Assembly: GCF_021025955.1 (NCBI RefSeq)
Contig: NZ_JAJNCL010000019.1
Coordinates: 17,239 to 81,238 of the forward strand
Direction of reading: 5' to 3'
Length of the DNA stretch: 64,000 nt
Source: Rhodococcus qingshengii
GTDB taxonomy: Bacteria; Actinomycetota; Actinomycetes; Mycobacteriales; Mycobacteriaceae
Shown: in pieces, positions 50,293 through 57,793 of the stretch
Layout: every line of letters starts with the position of its first letter
Numbering within the stretch: position 1 is the stretch's first letter
Notes under the pieces: model-generated
The model's input: the letters and a program-made list of their open reading frames with translations, nothing else
Database searches by the model: none
What the model was told of the DNA's origin: nothing
Made by a program: the position numbers and the translations under genes

Positions 50293-51444
50293 TCAAAGAC
50301 TCTTCGCGATGATGCCCTTCATCACTTCGTTGGCACCGGCGTAGATCTTCTGCACGCGGGAGTCCTCGTACATGCGCGCGATCGGGTATTCACGCATGTA
50401 GCCGTACCCGCCGTAAAGCTGCACGCACCGGTCGACGACGGCGCATTGCTGCTCGGTGAGCCAGTACTTGACCATGGCGGCGTCGGCGCCGTCCAGCTCG
50501 CCGTTGAGGTGATCCTCGATGCAATTGTCGAGGAACACGCGGCAGGTGCGTGCGATCGTCTGGCACTCGGCGAGCTCGAAGGCGGTGTTCTGGAACTCGA
50601 AGAGGCTGTGCCCGAACGCTTGACGCGCCTTGGTGTACGCGACGGTCTCCTCGACTGCACGCTCGATGGTGCCGATGGCCTGCGCGCCGACGATAAGGCG
50701 TTCCTGCACCAGTTGCGCCATCAGCTGACCGAAGCCGAGCCCTTCGGACTCACCGAGGAGGTTCGACACCGGAACGCGAACGTCGGTGAAGGACAGCTCG
50801 GACGTATCGGCGCCGTGCTGACCGACCTTGTCGAGCACGCGGCCGACGGCAAAGCCTTCGCAGTCACGAAGATCCACGATCAAGAGCGAGACTCCCTTGG
50901 CTCCGGCCTTGGGATCGGTCTTGACGGCGAGCACGATCATGTCGGCGCTGCCACCGTTGGTGATGAAGGTCTTCGACCCGTTCACGACGTAGTGGTCACC
51001 GTCGCGGATCGCGGAGGTGGTGATGGCCTTGAGGTCGGAACCTGTTCCCGGCTCGGTCATTCCGATGGCGCCGAGGATTTCACCCGTCGCCATGCCGGGC
51101 AGCCAGGCCTTCTTCTGCTCTTCGTTGCCGTACTCGAGGACGTAGTGGGCGACGATGCCACTGTGCACCGAGTTGCCGAGTGCATAGTCACCGCAGTAGC
51201 CCTGCGCCTCGAAGACAGCGAGATCGTGCGCGAAAGTTCCACCGCCCCCGCCGTATTCCTCGGGAATCGAGCAGCACAGCAGGCCGAGCTTGCCGGCTTC
51301 GAGCCACACGGATCGGTCGACGCGATGCTGAGCGTCCCACTGCTCACGCTTGGCGATCAGTTCACGATCGAAGAAACCACGGGCCAGTTCGGCTACTGCG
51401 GTGATCTCTTCGTCGTGCCACGACGGCTTGCGCTTGGTCGCCAT
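50293..51444 (-). CDS. Acyl-CoA dehydrogenase
   Basis: FAD-dependent enzyme that introduces the alpha,beta double bond in beta-oxidation. The 383-residue protein has AIGMTEPGTGSDLKAI near 126, a KTFITNG segment near 158 and a C-terminal QLYGGYGYMREYPIARMYED. In short- and medium-chain enzymes the catalytic Glu lies in an IYEGT segment; here that place reads IYAGANE. The base is more likely Glu265 or Glu266 in AVEETVAYTKAR, the long-chain/isovaleryl type position. The ATG at 51444 lies two bases after the thiolase stop, so both are cotranscribed. Confidence 0.92.
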   Translation of the reverse strand: MATKRKPSWHDEEITAVAELARGFFDRELIAKREQWDAQHRVDRSVWLEAGKLGLLCCSIPEEYGGGGGTFAHDLAVFEAQGYCGDYALGNSVHSGIVAHYVLEYGNEEQKKAWLPGMATGEILGAIGMTEPGTGSDLKAITTSAIRDGDHYVVNGSKTFITNGGSADMIVLAVKTDPKAGAKGVSLLIVDLRDCEGFAVGRVLDKVGQHGADTSELSFTDVRVPVSNLLGESEGLGFGQLMAQLVQERLIVGAQAIGTIERAVEETVAYTKARQAFGHSLFEFQNTAFELAECQTIARTCRVFLDNCIEDHLNGELDGADAAMVKYWLTEQQCAVVDRCVQLYGGYGYMREYPIARMYEDSRVQKIYAGANEVMKGIIAKSL

Positions 51445-51446
51445 GA

Positions 51447-52628
51447 TCAGACTCGCTTCAGCAGGGCAGCGAGTGCTTGACCGCCGCCGATGCACATGGT
51501 GACGATGCCGAATTCGAGGTCGCGACGGACCATGTCGCGGGCCGCGCGCAGGGTCAGGATGGCTCCGGTGGCGCCGACGGGGTGCCCGAGGGCGATGGCT
51601 CCGCCGTACGGGTTGGTCTTCTCCGGATCCAGCCCGCTGTCGCGGATGACGGCGATGGCCTGCGAAGCAAACGCTTCGTTGACCTCGGCGGTGCCGATGT
51701 CGGAGGGCTTCAATCCTGTTTGCGCAAAGAGCTTTTCGAGGGCAAGCACGGGAGCGTAGCCCATCAGTCCGGGCTCCATGGCTGCTGTCGTGACGGTTTC
51801 GAGCGTGACGAGTCCGGTGAGGCCGCGCTTGGCTGCCTCGGTGCCCGTCGCGAGGACGAGTGCGCCGGCGCCGTCGTTGATGCCCGACGCGTTACCGGCG
51901 GTGACGGATCCGCCTTCTTCGAATGCGGGGCGCAGCTTGGCGAGGGTTTCGACAGTGGTTCCGGGCTTGGGATGCTCGTCCTCGGTGATGGTGACCGAGC
52001 GTCGGCCACCGGTCTCGACGGGAGTGATTTCCTCGGCGAACGCTGCCTTCGCTGCGTCGGTAGCGGCGCGGCGCTGCGATTCGACGGCGAACTCGTCCTG
52101 CTGCTCGCGGCTGACGCCGTACTTGCGGGCGACGGCTTCGGCGGTGCGGCCCATGTGAGCCTTGCTGAACGGGTCGGTGAGCATGGCGACGGTGCCGTCG
52201 ACGAGGCTGCGATCGCCGAGCTTGTAGCCCGATCGGGCAGCGAAGTCGTAGAACGGCATGCGGGACATGCTCTCGTCGCCACCTGCGAGCGTAATGGCAG
52301 CTGCGCCCCAACGCATCTGCATCGCCGCCGACCACACGGCCTGCAGGCCGCTGCCACAGAGGCGGTTGACGGTGTAGGCGGGGACGTTCTCGGGCAGTCC
52401 GGCGGCAATGCCGACGCGGCGTGCGTTGTAGGCGTCAGGGCCGACCTGGCCGATGCAGCCCATGACGACCTCGTCGATGTCTTCGGGTGCAACGCCGGCG
52501 CGGCTCAGCGCGGCCTTGGCTGCTGCGGCACCCAGCTCGTGTGCGGGTACGTCCTTGAAGACGCCGCCGAAGCTACCGACTGGGGTCCTGGCCCCGTCGA
52601 CGATGACGATCGGTTCGGGTGTGGTCAT
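51447..52628 (-). CDS. Acetyl-CoA acetyltransferase / thiolase
   Basis: A 393-residue thiolase, the standard length. Acyl-carrying Cys91 is in NRLCGSGLQAV, GGAIALGHPVGATG near 345-358 holds the activating His, and the C-terminal MCIGGGQALA holds the second Cys. It could work in degradative thiolysis or acetoacetyl-CoA formation; pairing with an acyl-CoA dehydrogenase favours degradation. The ATG at 52628 follows a GGGGA site; an in-frame ATG at 52640 is possible. A TAGTAT -10 candidate lies at 52682-52677 on the minus strand. Confidence 0.94.
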   Translation of the reverse strand: MTTPEPIVIVDGARTPVGSFGGVFKDVPAHELGAAAAKAALSRAGVAPEDIDEVVMGCIGQVGPDAYNARRVGIAAGLPENVPAYTVNRLCGSGLQAVWSAAMQMRWGAAAITLAGGDESMSRMPFYDFAARSGYKLGDRSLVDGTVAMLTDPFSKAHMGRTAEAVARKYGVSREQQDEFAVESQRRAATDAAKAAFAEEITPVETGGRRSVTITEDEHPKPGTTVETLAKLRPAFEEGGSVTAGNASGINDGAGALVLATGTEAAKRGLTGLVTLETVTTAAMEPGLMGYAPVLALEKLFAQTGLKPSDIGTAEVNEAFASQAIAVIRDSGLDPEKTNPYGGAIALGHPVGATGAILTLRAARDMVRRDLEFGIVTMCIGGGQALAALLKRV

Positions 52629-52718
52629 GATTGTCCCCATCTGCTGTGCTCACGTCGATTTCTCTGTCCGTGGCCGATACTAGGACATCGAAGTATCTCG
52701 CAGATGGGGACGTTGGTG

Positions 52719-54131
52719 TCAGGGTGTGGGAGCGCTCTCGGCTACCGGCGCGACCTCGGCGTCGGCGGCTTCGGTGTCTTTGTAATTCCGGTAGCGGTAG
52801 AGCCCGATGCCCACGAGAATCGCTGCGAGTCCCAGGGACACGAACATCTGACTGCGAGTCGAGTCCAGGGTGAGCATGCCGATGCAGAGCGCGATGATGG
52901 CCGCGATCGTCGCGTAGGTGAGGTACGGGAAGAACCACATCTTCAGCTCCAGCTCCTGGCCCGACGCTTCGAGCTTGCGGCGGGTACGCAACTGGGACAC
53001 GGAGATGACGAGCCAGACGAACAGCGCGATCGCACCGGAGGAGTTGACCAGGAACAGGAAGACCTTGTCCGGGGAGAGGTAGTTCATGCCAACGGTCAGG
53101 AAGCCGACGATCGTCGAGACGAGGACGGCACGCATCGGGACGCCGGTCTTCTCGATACGTGAGAGCGACTTGGGGGCGTCGCCGCGACCGGCGAGGGAGA
53201 AGATCATGCGGCTCGCGGTGTAGAGACCGGAGTTGAGGCAGGACAGCACCGACGTGAGAACGACGACGTCCATGATGTTGCCTGCGGCCGGAATGCCGTA
53301 GGAGTCCATGACGGCGACGTACGGGCTGAGCGCGACCGATGCGCTGTCCCAGGGAAGCAGCGTGACGACCACCGCGATCGAGCCGATGTAGAAGATGAGG
53401 ATTCGCCAGACGACGGACTTGACGGCTGCACGAACAGCTTCGAGCGGGTTGGCCGATTCACCGGCGGCGATGGTGGCGATTTCGGCGCCGAAGAACGAGA
53501 ACACGACCACAAGGACTGCGGCGAGCATGGCTCCTGTTCCGTTCGGCAGGAAACCGCCGTGACCGGTCAGGTTGGTCATTCCGGGTGCTTCGACGCCCGG
53601 CATCCATCCGCAGATCGCCACGACACCCATGCCGAGGAACGCGATGATGGCGACGACCTTGATGGACGCGAACCAGAACTCGAACTCACCGAAGGATTTG
53701 ACCGAGATGATGTTGGTCAGCGTCAGCACGATCATCAGAATCAATGCCCAGGTCCACTGGGGAACGCCGGGAACCCAGCGATTCATGATGAGGGCACCGG
53801 CAGTGGCTTCGATGCCGAGCACGATGATCCAGAACCACGCGTACAGCCAGCCGATCGAGAAGCCCGCCCAGCGGCCGATGGCCTTGTCGGCGTACGACGA
53901 GAACGAACCGGTTTCCGGCGACGCTGCCGACATCTCACCGAGCATGCGCATCACGAGGATGACGACGACACCGGCAAGTGCGTAGGAGACCAGGACGCCT
54001 GGGCCCGTCTCCTGAATTGCCACACCGGAGCCGACGAACAGTCCGGCGCCGATGACGCCCGCGATCGCAATCATCGACAGATGCCGCTTCTTCAGCGTGT
54101 GCTGAAGTGCCGGCTGGTCTGCACTGGACAT
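52719..54131 (-). CDS. Amino acid permease (APC family, GabP/AnsP-like)
   Basis: A 470-residue transporter with twelve hydrophobic helices and the amino-acid transporter signature near the N-terminus: MIAIAGVIGAGLFVGSG, then ETGPGVLVSYALAG and EMSAASPETGSFSSYAD near 67-85. FFGAEIATIAAGESANP near 222 is a conserved substrate-site segment. The best pattern match is the GABA/aromatic amino acid group. It is divergent from a PucR regulator; in actinobacteria that pairing is common for GABA and related nitrogen sources, but the substrate is not proven by sequence. Confidence 0.9.
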   Translation of the reverse strand: MSSADQPALQHTLKKRHLSMIAIAGVIGAGLFVGSGVAIQETGPGVLVSYALAGVVVILVMRMLGEMSAASPETGSFSSYADKAIGRWAGFSIGWLYAWFWIIVLGIEATAGALIMNRWVPGVPQWTWALILMIVLTLTNIISVKSFGEFEFWFASIKVVAIIAFLGMGVVAICGWMPGVEAPGMTNLTGHGGFLPNGTGAMLAAVLVVVFSFFGAEIATIAAGESANPLEAVRAAVKSVVWRILIFYIGSIAVVVTLLPWDSASVALSPYVAVMDSYGIPAAGNIMDVVVLTSVLSCLNSGLYTASRMIFSLAGRGDAPKSLSRIEKTGVPMRAVLVSTIVGFLTVGMNYLSPDKVFLFLVNSSGAIALFVWLVISVSQLRTRRKLEASGQELELKMWFFPYLTYATIAAIIALCIGMLTLDSTRSQMFVSLGLAAILVGIGLYRYRNYKDTEAADAEVAPVAESAPTP

Positions 54132-54236
54132 CAGTACTCCTTGTGGGCTGTTCGGGACGTGGATCTCGGTGACGCTCTGCTGGAGCGCATTTTCGATAGC
54201 GCCAGTGTCGGACCTTCGGCAAGCTCGCGTCAGGCT

Positions 54237-54275
54237 CCACTTTGTACAAACGTGACCGCAGGCACTACAAAGTGG
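54237..54275. promoter_or_regulatory. Candidate PucR operator in the permease/PucR intergenic region
   Basis: CCACTTTGTA (54237-54246) and TACAAAGTGG (54266-54275) form a perfect ten-base inverted repeat with a 19-base spacer. The left arm also belongs to a second exact palindrome, TTTGTACAAA (54241-54250). The result is three ACAAA-type half-sites on one face of the helix about 30 bp apart. Its position 27 bp before pucR and 105 bp before the permease start suits control of both. Confidence 0.6.
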
Positions 54276-54301
54276 CGAGTCCAGGGTGTCAGACTGGACC
54301 C

Positions 54302-55795
54302 ATGCCCATCACGCTCCGCCAACTCTGTGCGACCGACCAGTTCGGCCTTCGCGTCCTGGCGGGGCACGATCAGCTCGATCGCACCCTGACCTGGGCACAT
54401 GTCTCCGAACTTCCTGATCCGACGCCCTTCCTCGACGGCGGCGAACTACTGCTCATCACCGGGGTGTCACTACCGACGACGGCCGCGGAAACGACCCGAT
54501 TCGTACGGACCCTGGTGGCGGCCGGAATTGCCGGAATCGGTTTCGGAACCGGCCTCGGATACGAGCAGGCACCGCAGACTCTGGTGGATGCGGCCACCCG
54601 TTTCAGTGTGCCCCTTCTCGACGTCCCGTTGCGAACTCCCTTCATCGCGCTGACCAAAGCCGTGTCGAAGGCGCAATCCGACGACGACATGAAAGCGCTG
54701 CGCAGCAACTACCAGAGCCTGCGCCGACTGCTCCAAGCTGCGGTGACGGTCAACGGCACCCGGGCGGTCGTACGACGGGTCGCGGAATTGATCGGCGGAT
54801 GGGCAGCGCTGCTGGACTCGGCCGGACACACCGTCGAGATCTCGCACACCGCCGCGGCCGCAGGAATCGAGCGAACGGCCCCCGAGCGCGACGCTCGCCC
54901 GATGGAGGTCAGCTTCGTCACGAGCGAGAACGAGGACGTCATCTCGCACCCTCTGACTACGTCGAGGGGAAAGCTGATGGGATACCTCGTCGCCGGTTGC
55001 CCTGGCGCTGTCGGTTCACTGAATCAGGGCATCGTCATCGCGGCCGCCTCTCTGCTCACGTTGATGACGGCTCGAACCCGAGATGCACAGCTGACGATGA
55101 ACCACCTGCGCACCGTTGCGATGCATCAACTGTTCGAAGGCCAGAATGCGCTCGCCCGCAACATCTCCGGTGAACTGTGGGGAGGATTTCCGGTCGAGCC
55201 TTTCCAGGTCTTCCACGTAGCGGGTCCCAGCGGTCTGCTCGAGAGCGTGTCCGTCTCACTGCTCGACGGCCTCAGCCGCGATCTGGCCTTCGGCATCACC
55301 GACGGCGCACTGATCGCCGTCGTCTCTGCCACGGACAGTGGTCGAATTCTCGCCCGTATCAACGAAATCGACGTAACCGTCGGCGTGTCGGACATGTTGT
55401 GGTGGGACGATCTCTCGCGCGCCAGACGCCAAGCCGCGCAGGCAGCAGCCGAAGCCGGCGCCCGCAACCTACCCTCGATGCGGTTCGCCGAACTCTCGGA
55501 GAGCGGATTGTCCGCGTTTCTCGATCAGGATCGCTCGACGGCTTTCGCGGCGGCACACTTGCGCCCGCTTCTGGAAGCGAAGGCCGGTAGCGATCTCTAC
55601 CGGACATTGGCCATGTGGCTGGCACACAACGGGGTGGGCGACGCCGCTGCCACAGCGCTGAACATTCATCGGCATACGTTGCGCAGCAGACTCGCTCGGA
55701 TCGAGAGCCTTCTTCAGCTCGATCTCGGCTCCCCCACGGAACGTGCGGAGTTGTGGCTCGAGTACCGTCTGCTCGGCGACGCTCCGACCATCTGA
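54302..55795 (+). CDS. PucR-family transcriptional regulator
   Basis: A 497-residue regulator with an N-terminal PucR sensor domain (ITLRQLCATDQFGLRVLAG then WAHVSELPDPTPFLDGGELLLITG), a GGDEF-like central region without its motif, and a C-terminal helix-turn-helix (TALNIHRHTLRSRLARIESLL, about 460-482). Such proteins switch on catabolic or nitrogen-scavenging genes. The divergent permease is the natural target, perhaps with the thiolase and dehydrogenase genes beyond. The ATG at 54302 was chosen because PucR proteins start at this motif; the upstream frame overlaps the operator repeats. Confidence 0.93.
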   Translation: MPITLRQLCATDQFGLRVLAGHDQLDRTLTWAHVSELPDPTPFLDGGELLLITGVSLPTTAAETTRFVRTLVAAGIAGIGFGTGLGYEQAPQTLVDAATRFSVPLLDVPLRTPFIALTKAVSKAQSDDDMKALRSNYQSLRRLLQAAVTVNGTRAVVRRVAELIGGWAALLDSAGHTVEISHTAAAAGIERTAPERDARPMEVSFVTSENEDVISHPLTTSRGKLMGYLVAGCPGAVGSLNQGIVIAAASLLTLMTARTRDAQLTMNHLRTVAMHQLFEGQNALARNISGELWGGFPVEPFQVFHVAGPSGLLESVSVSLLDGLSRDLAFGITDGALIAVVSATDSGRILARINEIDVTVGVSDMLWWDDLSRARRQAAQAAAEAGARNLPSMRFAELSESGLSAFLDQDRSTAFAAAHLRPLLEAKAGSDLYRTLAMWLAHNGVGDAAATALNIHRHTLRSRLARIESLLQLDLGSPTERAELWLEYRLLGDAPTI

Positions 55796-55823
55796 CAAGT
55801 CAACTGATACCCCCTGAAGCGAC

Positions 55824-55862
55824 CTGAAGGGCCCCCACCGGATTGCGGCGGAGACCCTTCAG
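55824..55862. terminator. Bidirectional terminator between pucR-type and SpoIID-like genes
   Basis: CTGAAGGG (55824-55831) pairs with CCCTTCAG (55855-55862), with CCACCG/CGGCGG able to extend the stem inside. It lies between two convergent stops at 55795 and 55900. Confidence 0.75.
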
Positions 55863-55899
55863 AGTCGATACGTGCGAGTCGCTACCGACCGACCTTCCC

Positions 55900-57462
55900 C
55901 TAGCTTCCGCCCGTCGGTATCCACTCGCGGAGCACGTTGGCATCAACTACCTGCGCACCCAAAACCTTTGTCCAGATGATGGTTCCGTTTTCGTAGACAC
56001 GGAAAGTGCCTGCTTCGGAGGGCAACTGCATCTCCGGGCCGACAGGAGCACCGAGAGAGCCGGTTTCACCGCCGAGCTCCCGATACTTCTTCTCGATCTG
56101 CGTCTCCGTAACCGTACCCGATGGATCCTCGGATGGCGAATTGGATTCCGGCACTGTCGATTCCGAATTTGGCGCCACTACCACACCGGCACCGTCACCG
56201 ATGGTGAACCAGTCCGATTTCAGGCCGAGTTTCTGACGGAACTGCATTCCGGTCGCACCGACCGTGCCGCCTGTACCGACCACCTCGACTGCCGTCACTC
56301 GTCCACCGTCGGTGCCGAATCCGTTGCGCGAGAGAATCTTGAGCGATTGCAGCTCGCCGACACCGAAGGCGTCCGCAATCTGCCCTGCGGTCAGATTCAC
56401 GGTCCAATCGTGATTGGGAGACAGTGCGTCGCCAAGATCTTCGACGGCCGGGAACTCACCGCCGGAGCTGTAACCTCCTGTGGAAGAGGAGAATTCAGTG
56501 GCCACAATCTTGCCGTCACGTGACAGAACCGCGCCGGCGGTGGAGCGAACCGCCTCGGTGGTGCGGGAATCTTCCTTGCCCGCCCCGCCGTACACCTGGC
56601 AGTCCTGCGTGTCGCAGGTGTCGGCGTACGAGGACCGATGTTCGGTTGCAGCGTACGAGCGCGCTGCGACGGCTTGAGCCCGGAGTGCTTCGGCCCCACC
56701 GGAATCGGCCCATTCTGCCTTTGCCTCCACCGGCACTACGCCGAGCAGGTAATCCTCCATGTCGAGAAGATTCACCGTCCGCGCCGAGCCGTTGTCGAGC
56801 ACTACGCCGAGGGCACCGCGGTAGGGCGCGTCGTTGTCGCACAGCTTCAGGAACTGGTCGGCAGGTCGATCAGGACCGAGATCCACCGGATCCACCCACG
56901 GATGCTCGGTGACCGCTTCCCAGACGACCCCGCCACCGCACCCGCTGGTGACAACCACCTGTGCACCGCCACCGGGCAGTGCAGTGAGATGGGCGGCCTC
57001 ACCGGGCGCGGTGCGCTGACCGTTGACCACGAGGCCGGCGTCGGAGTAGACGTCGAGTGTCGAGTTGTCCTGAGCGGTGAGCCGCACACTCATCTGCGCG
57101 GGCGGCATGGAGTCCAGGATAGTTCCGCCGTAGTAGTGACTGAGGATTCGCTCGCCGGACCAGCCGTCGTTCTTGGCGTAACCGTAAGCGCCCCACTGGC
57201 CCATTCCGCGGCCATGTCCGTTGCCGTGACCGGAGAGCGTGAATTGTGTATCGGCGGCGACGGCGTGCAAAATCGATGGCTCGTCAGCACGGATTTGCGT
57301 GAAGCCTCCGATCGCGACGCCGAGTGCGAGAGCTGGAACGAGTCCGAGGACCGAGACCCGCGTCAGTGAGGTTCGCCTCCCGGGTCCGCCCACCAGAAAG
57401 CGACCTGCGCGACCGGACGCAGGCTTCTTACCTGCAATTCCGCTTCTTCCGCTTCTCGCCAT
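55900..57462 (-). CDS. SpoIID/LytB-domain protein with C-terminal LGFP repeat
   Basis: A 520-residue membrane-anchored envelope protein. The anchor is at about 35-54, and FTLSGHGNGHGRGMGQWGAYGYA near 74-96 is typical of actinobacterial SpoIID-like proteins. The core LLDMEDYLLGVVPVEAKAEW and EALRAQAVAARSYA carry Glu246 at the place of the catalytic Glu of Bacillus SpoIID, a lytic transglycosylase. The last 70 residues (ELGGETGSLGAPVG to WTKVLGAQVV) read as one LGFP repeat. The organism does not sporulate, so peptidoglycan remodelling is the likely role. The ATG at 57462 has a GAGGAGA site (57469-57475). It is divergent from a PGRP amidase. Confidence 0.88.
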   Translation of the reverse strand: MARSGRSGIAGKKPASGRAGRFLVGGPGRRTSLTRVSVLGLVPALALGVAIGGFTQIRADEPSILHAVAADTQFTLSGHGNGHGRGMGQWGAYGYAKNDGWSGERILSHYYGGTILDSMPPAQMSVRLTAQDNSTLDVYSDAGLVVNGQRTAPGEAAHLTALPGGGAQVVVTSGCGGGVVWEAVTEHPWVDPVDLGPDRPADQFLKLCDNDAPYRGALGVVLDNGSARTVNLLDMEDYLLGVVPVEAKAEWADSGGAEALRAQAVAARSYAATEHRSSYADTCDTQDCQVYGGAGKEDSRTTEAVRSTAGAVLSRDGKIVATEFSSSTGGYSSGGEFPAVEDLGDALSPNHDWTVNLTAGQIADAFGVGELQSLKILSRNGFGTDGGRVTAVEVVGTGGTVGATGMQFRQKLGLKSDWFTIGDGAGVVVAPNSESTVPESNSPSEDPSGTVTETQIEKKYRELGGETGSLGAPVGPEMQLPSEAGTFRVYENGTIIWTKVLGAQVVDANVLREWIPTGGS

Positions 57463-57561
57463 CAATGCTCTCCTCATCGCTACCGGCCTCACGAGTCCGC
57501 GAAGTCGGTACTCCGCGCGCAGGCCAGTCCACAACGATTTAACTAAAGTCTCACCCTAAGG

Positions 57562-57591
57562 TTGAGCGTTATGGACTTTTGTGACTAGTGT
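57562..57591 (+). promoter_or_regulatory. Candidate promoter of PGRP amidase gene
   Basis: TTGAGC (57562-57567) and TAGTGT (57586-57591) with an 18-bp spacer. Transcription would begin near 57598 and give a leader of about 196 nt. The -35 box overlaps a near-palindrome CTCACCC-TAA-GGTTGAG (57550-57566) that also lies in front of the SpoIID-like gene. Confidence 0.45.
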
Positions 57592-57597
57592 GGCAAG

Positions 57598-57793
57598 AGT
57601 GTTTGGAGTTAGCAACACCAGTCACACGAGTCACACCAGCATCACGAGTTGCAGACGTACGCGTCCGAAAACTGGAGTTCAACCCCAGAACATGGCATCC
57701 GACCTGCTCGGATCCGGTTTTGAAGGATTCCGTTCACGGCCGTCATCGGCCCTGAAGTTCGCTCGCAAGTAACTACAACCGAGGAGTAATCCC
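57598..57793 (+). promoter_or_regulatory. Long leader region of the PGRP amidase mRNA with possible structure
   Basis: This part of the 331-bp gene-free region holds three 9-bp repeats (57620-57646), a possible stem CTGG-GTT/AAC-CCAG near 57672, and a nine-base stem with one mismatch (57733-57741 with 57748-57756) around a six-base loop, 37 bases before the start. A GAGGAG ribosome site is at 57781. A small open frame (57581-57772) crosses it but looks non-coding. No known riboswitch pattern was recognised. Confidence 0.35.
57620..57646. repeat. Three tandem 9-bp repeats AGTCACACG-like
   Basis: AGTCACACG, AGTCACACC and AGCATCACG follow one another without gaps. The first two contain GTCAC, a half-site of MtrA-type response regulators, spaced nine bp. 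They lie about 150 bp before the amidase start codon. Confidence 0.6.

Noticed and set aside
57581..57772. A 63-codon open frame before the PGRP amidase
   Set aside because: Its text is made by the 9-bp repeats and has no good ribosome site; a leader region is a simpler reading. A short regulatory peptide is not fully excluded.
57598..57793. ydaO-type c-di-AMP riboswitch
   Set aside because: The conserved ydaO sequence blocks were not found by eye; left open for a covariance search.
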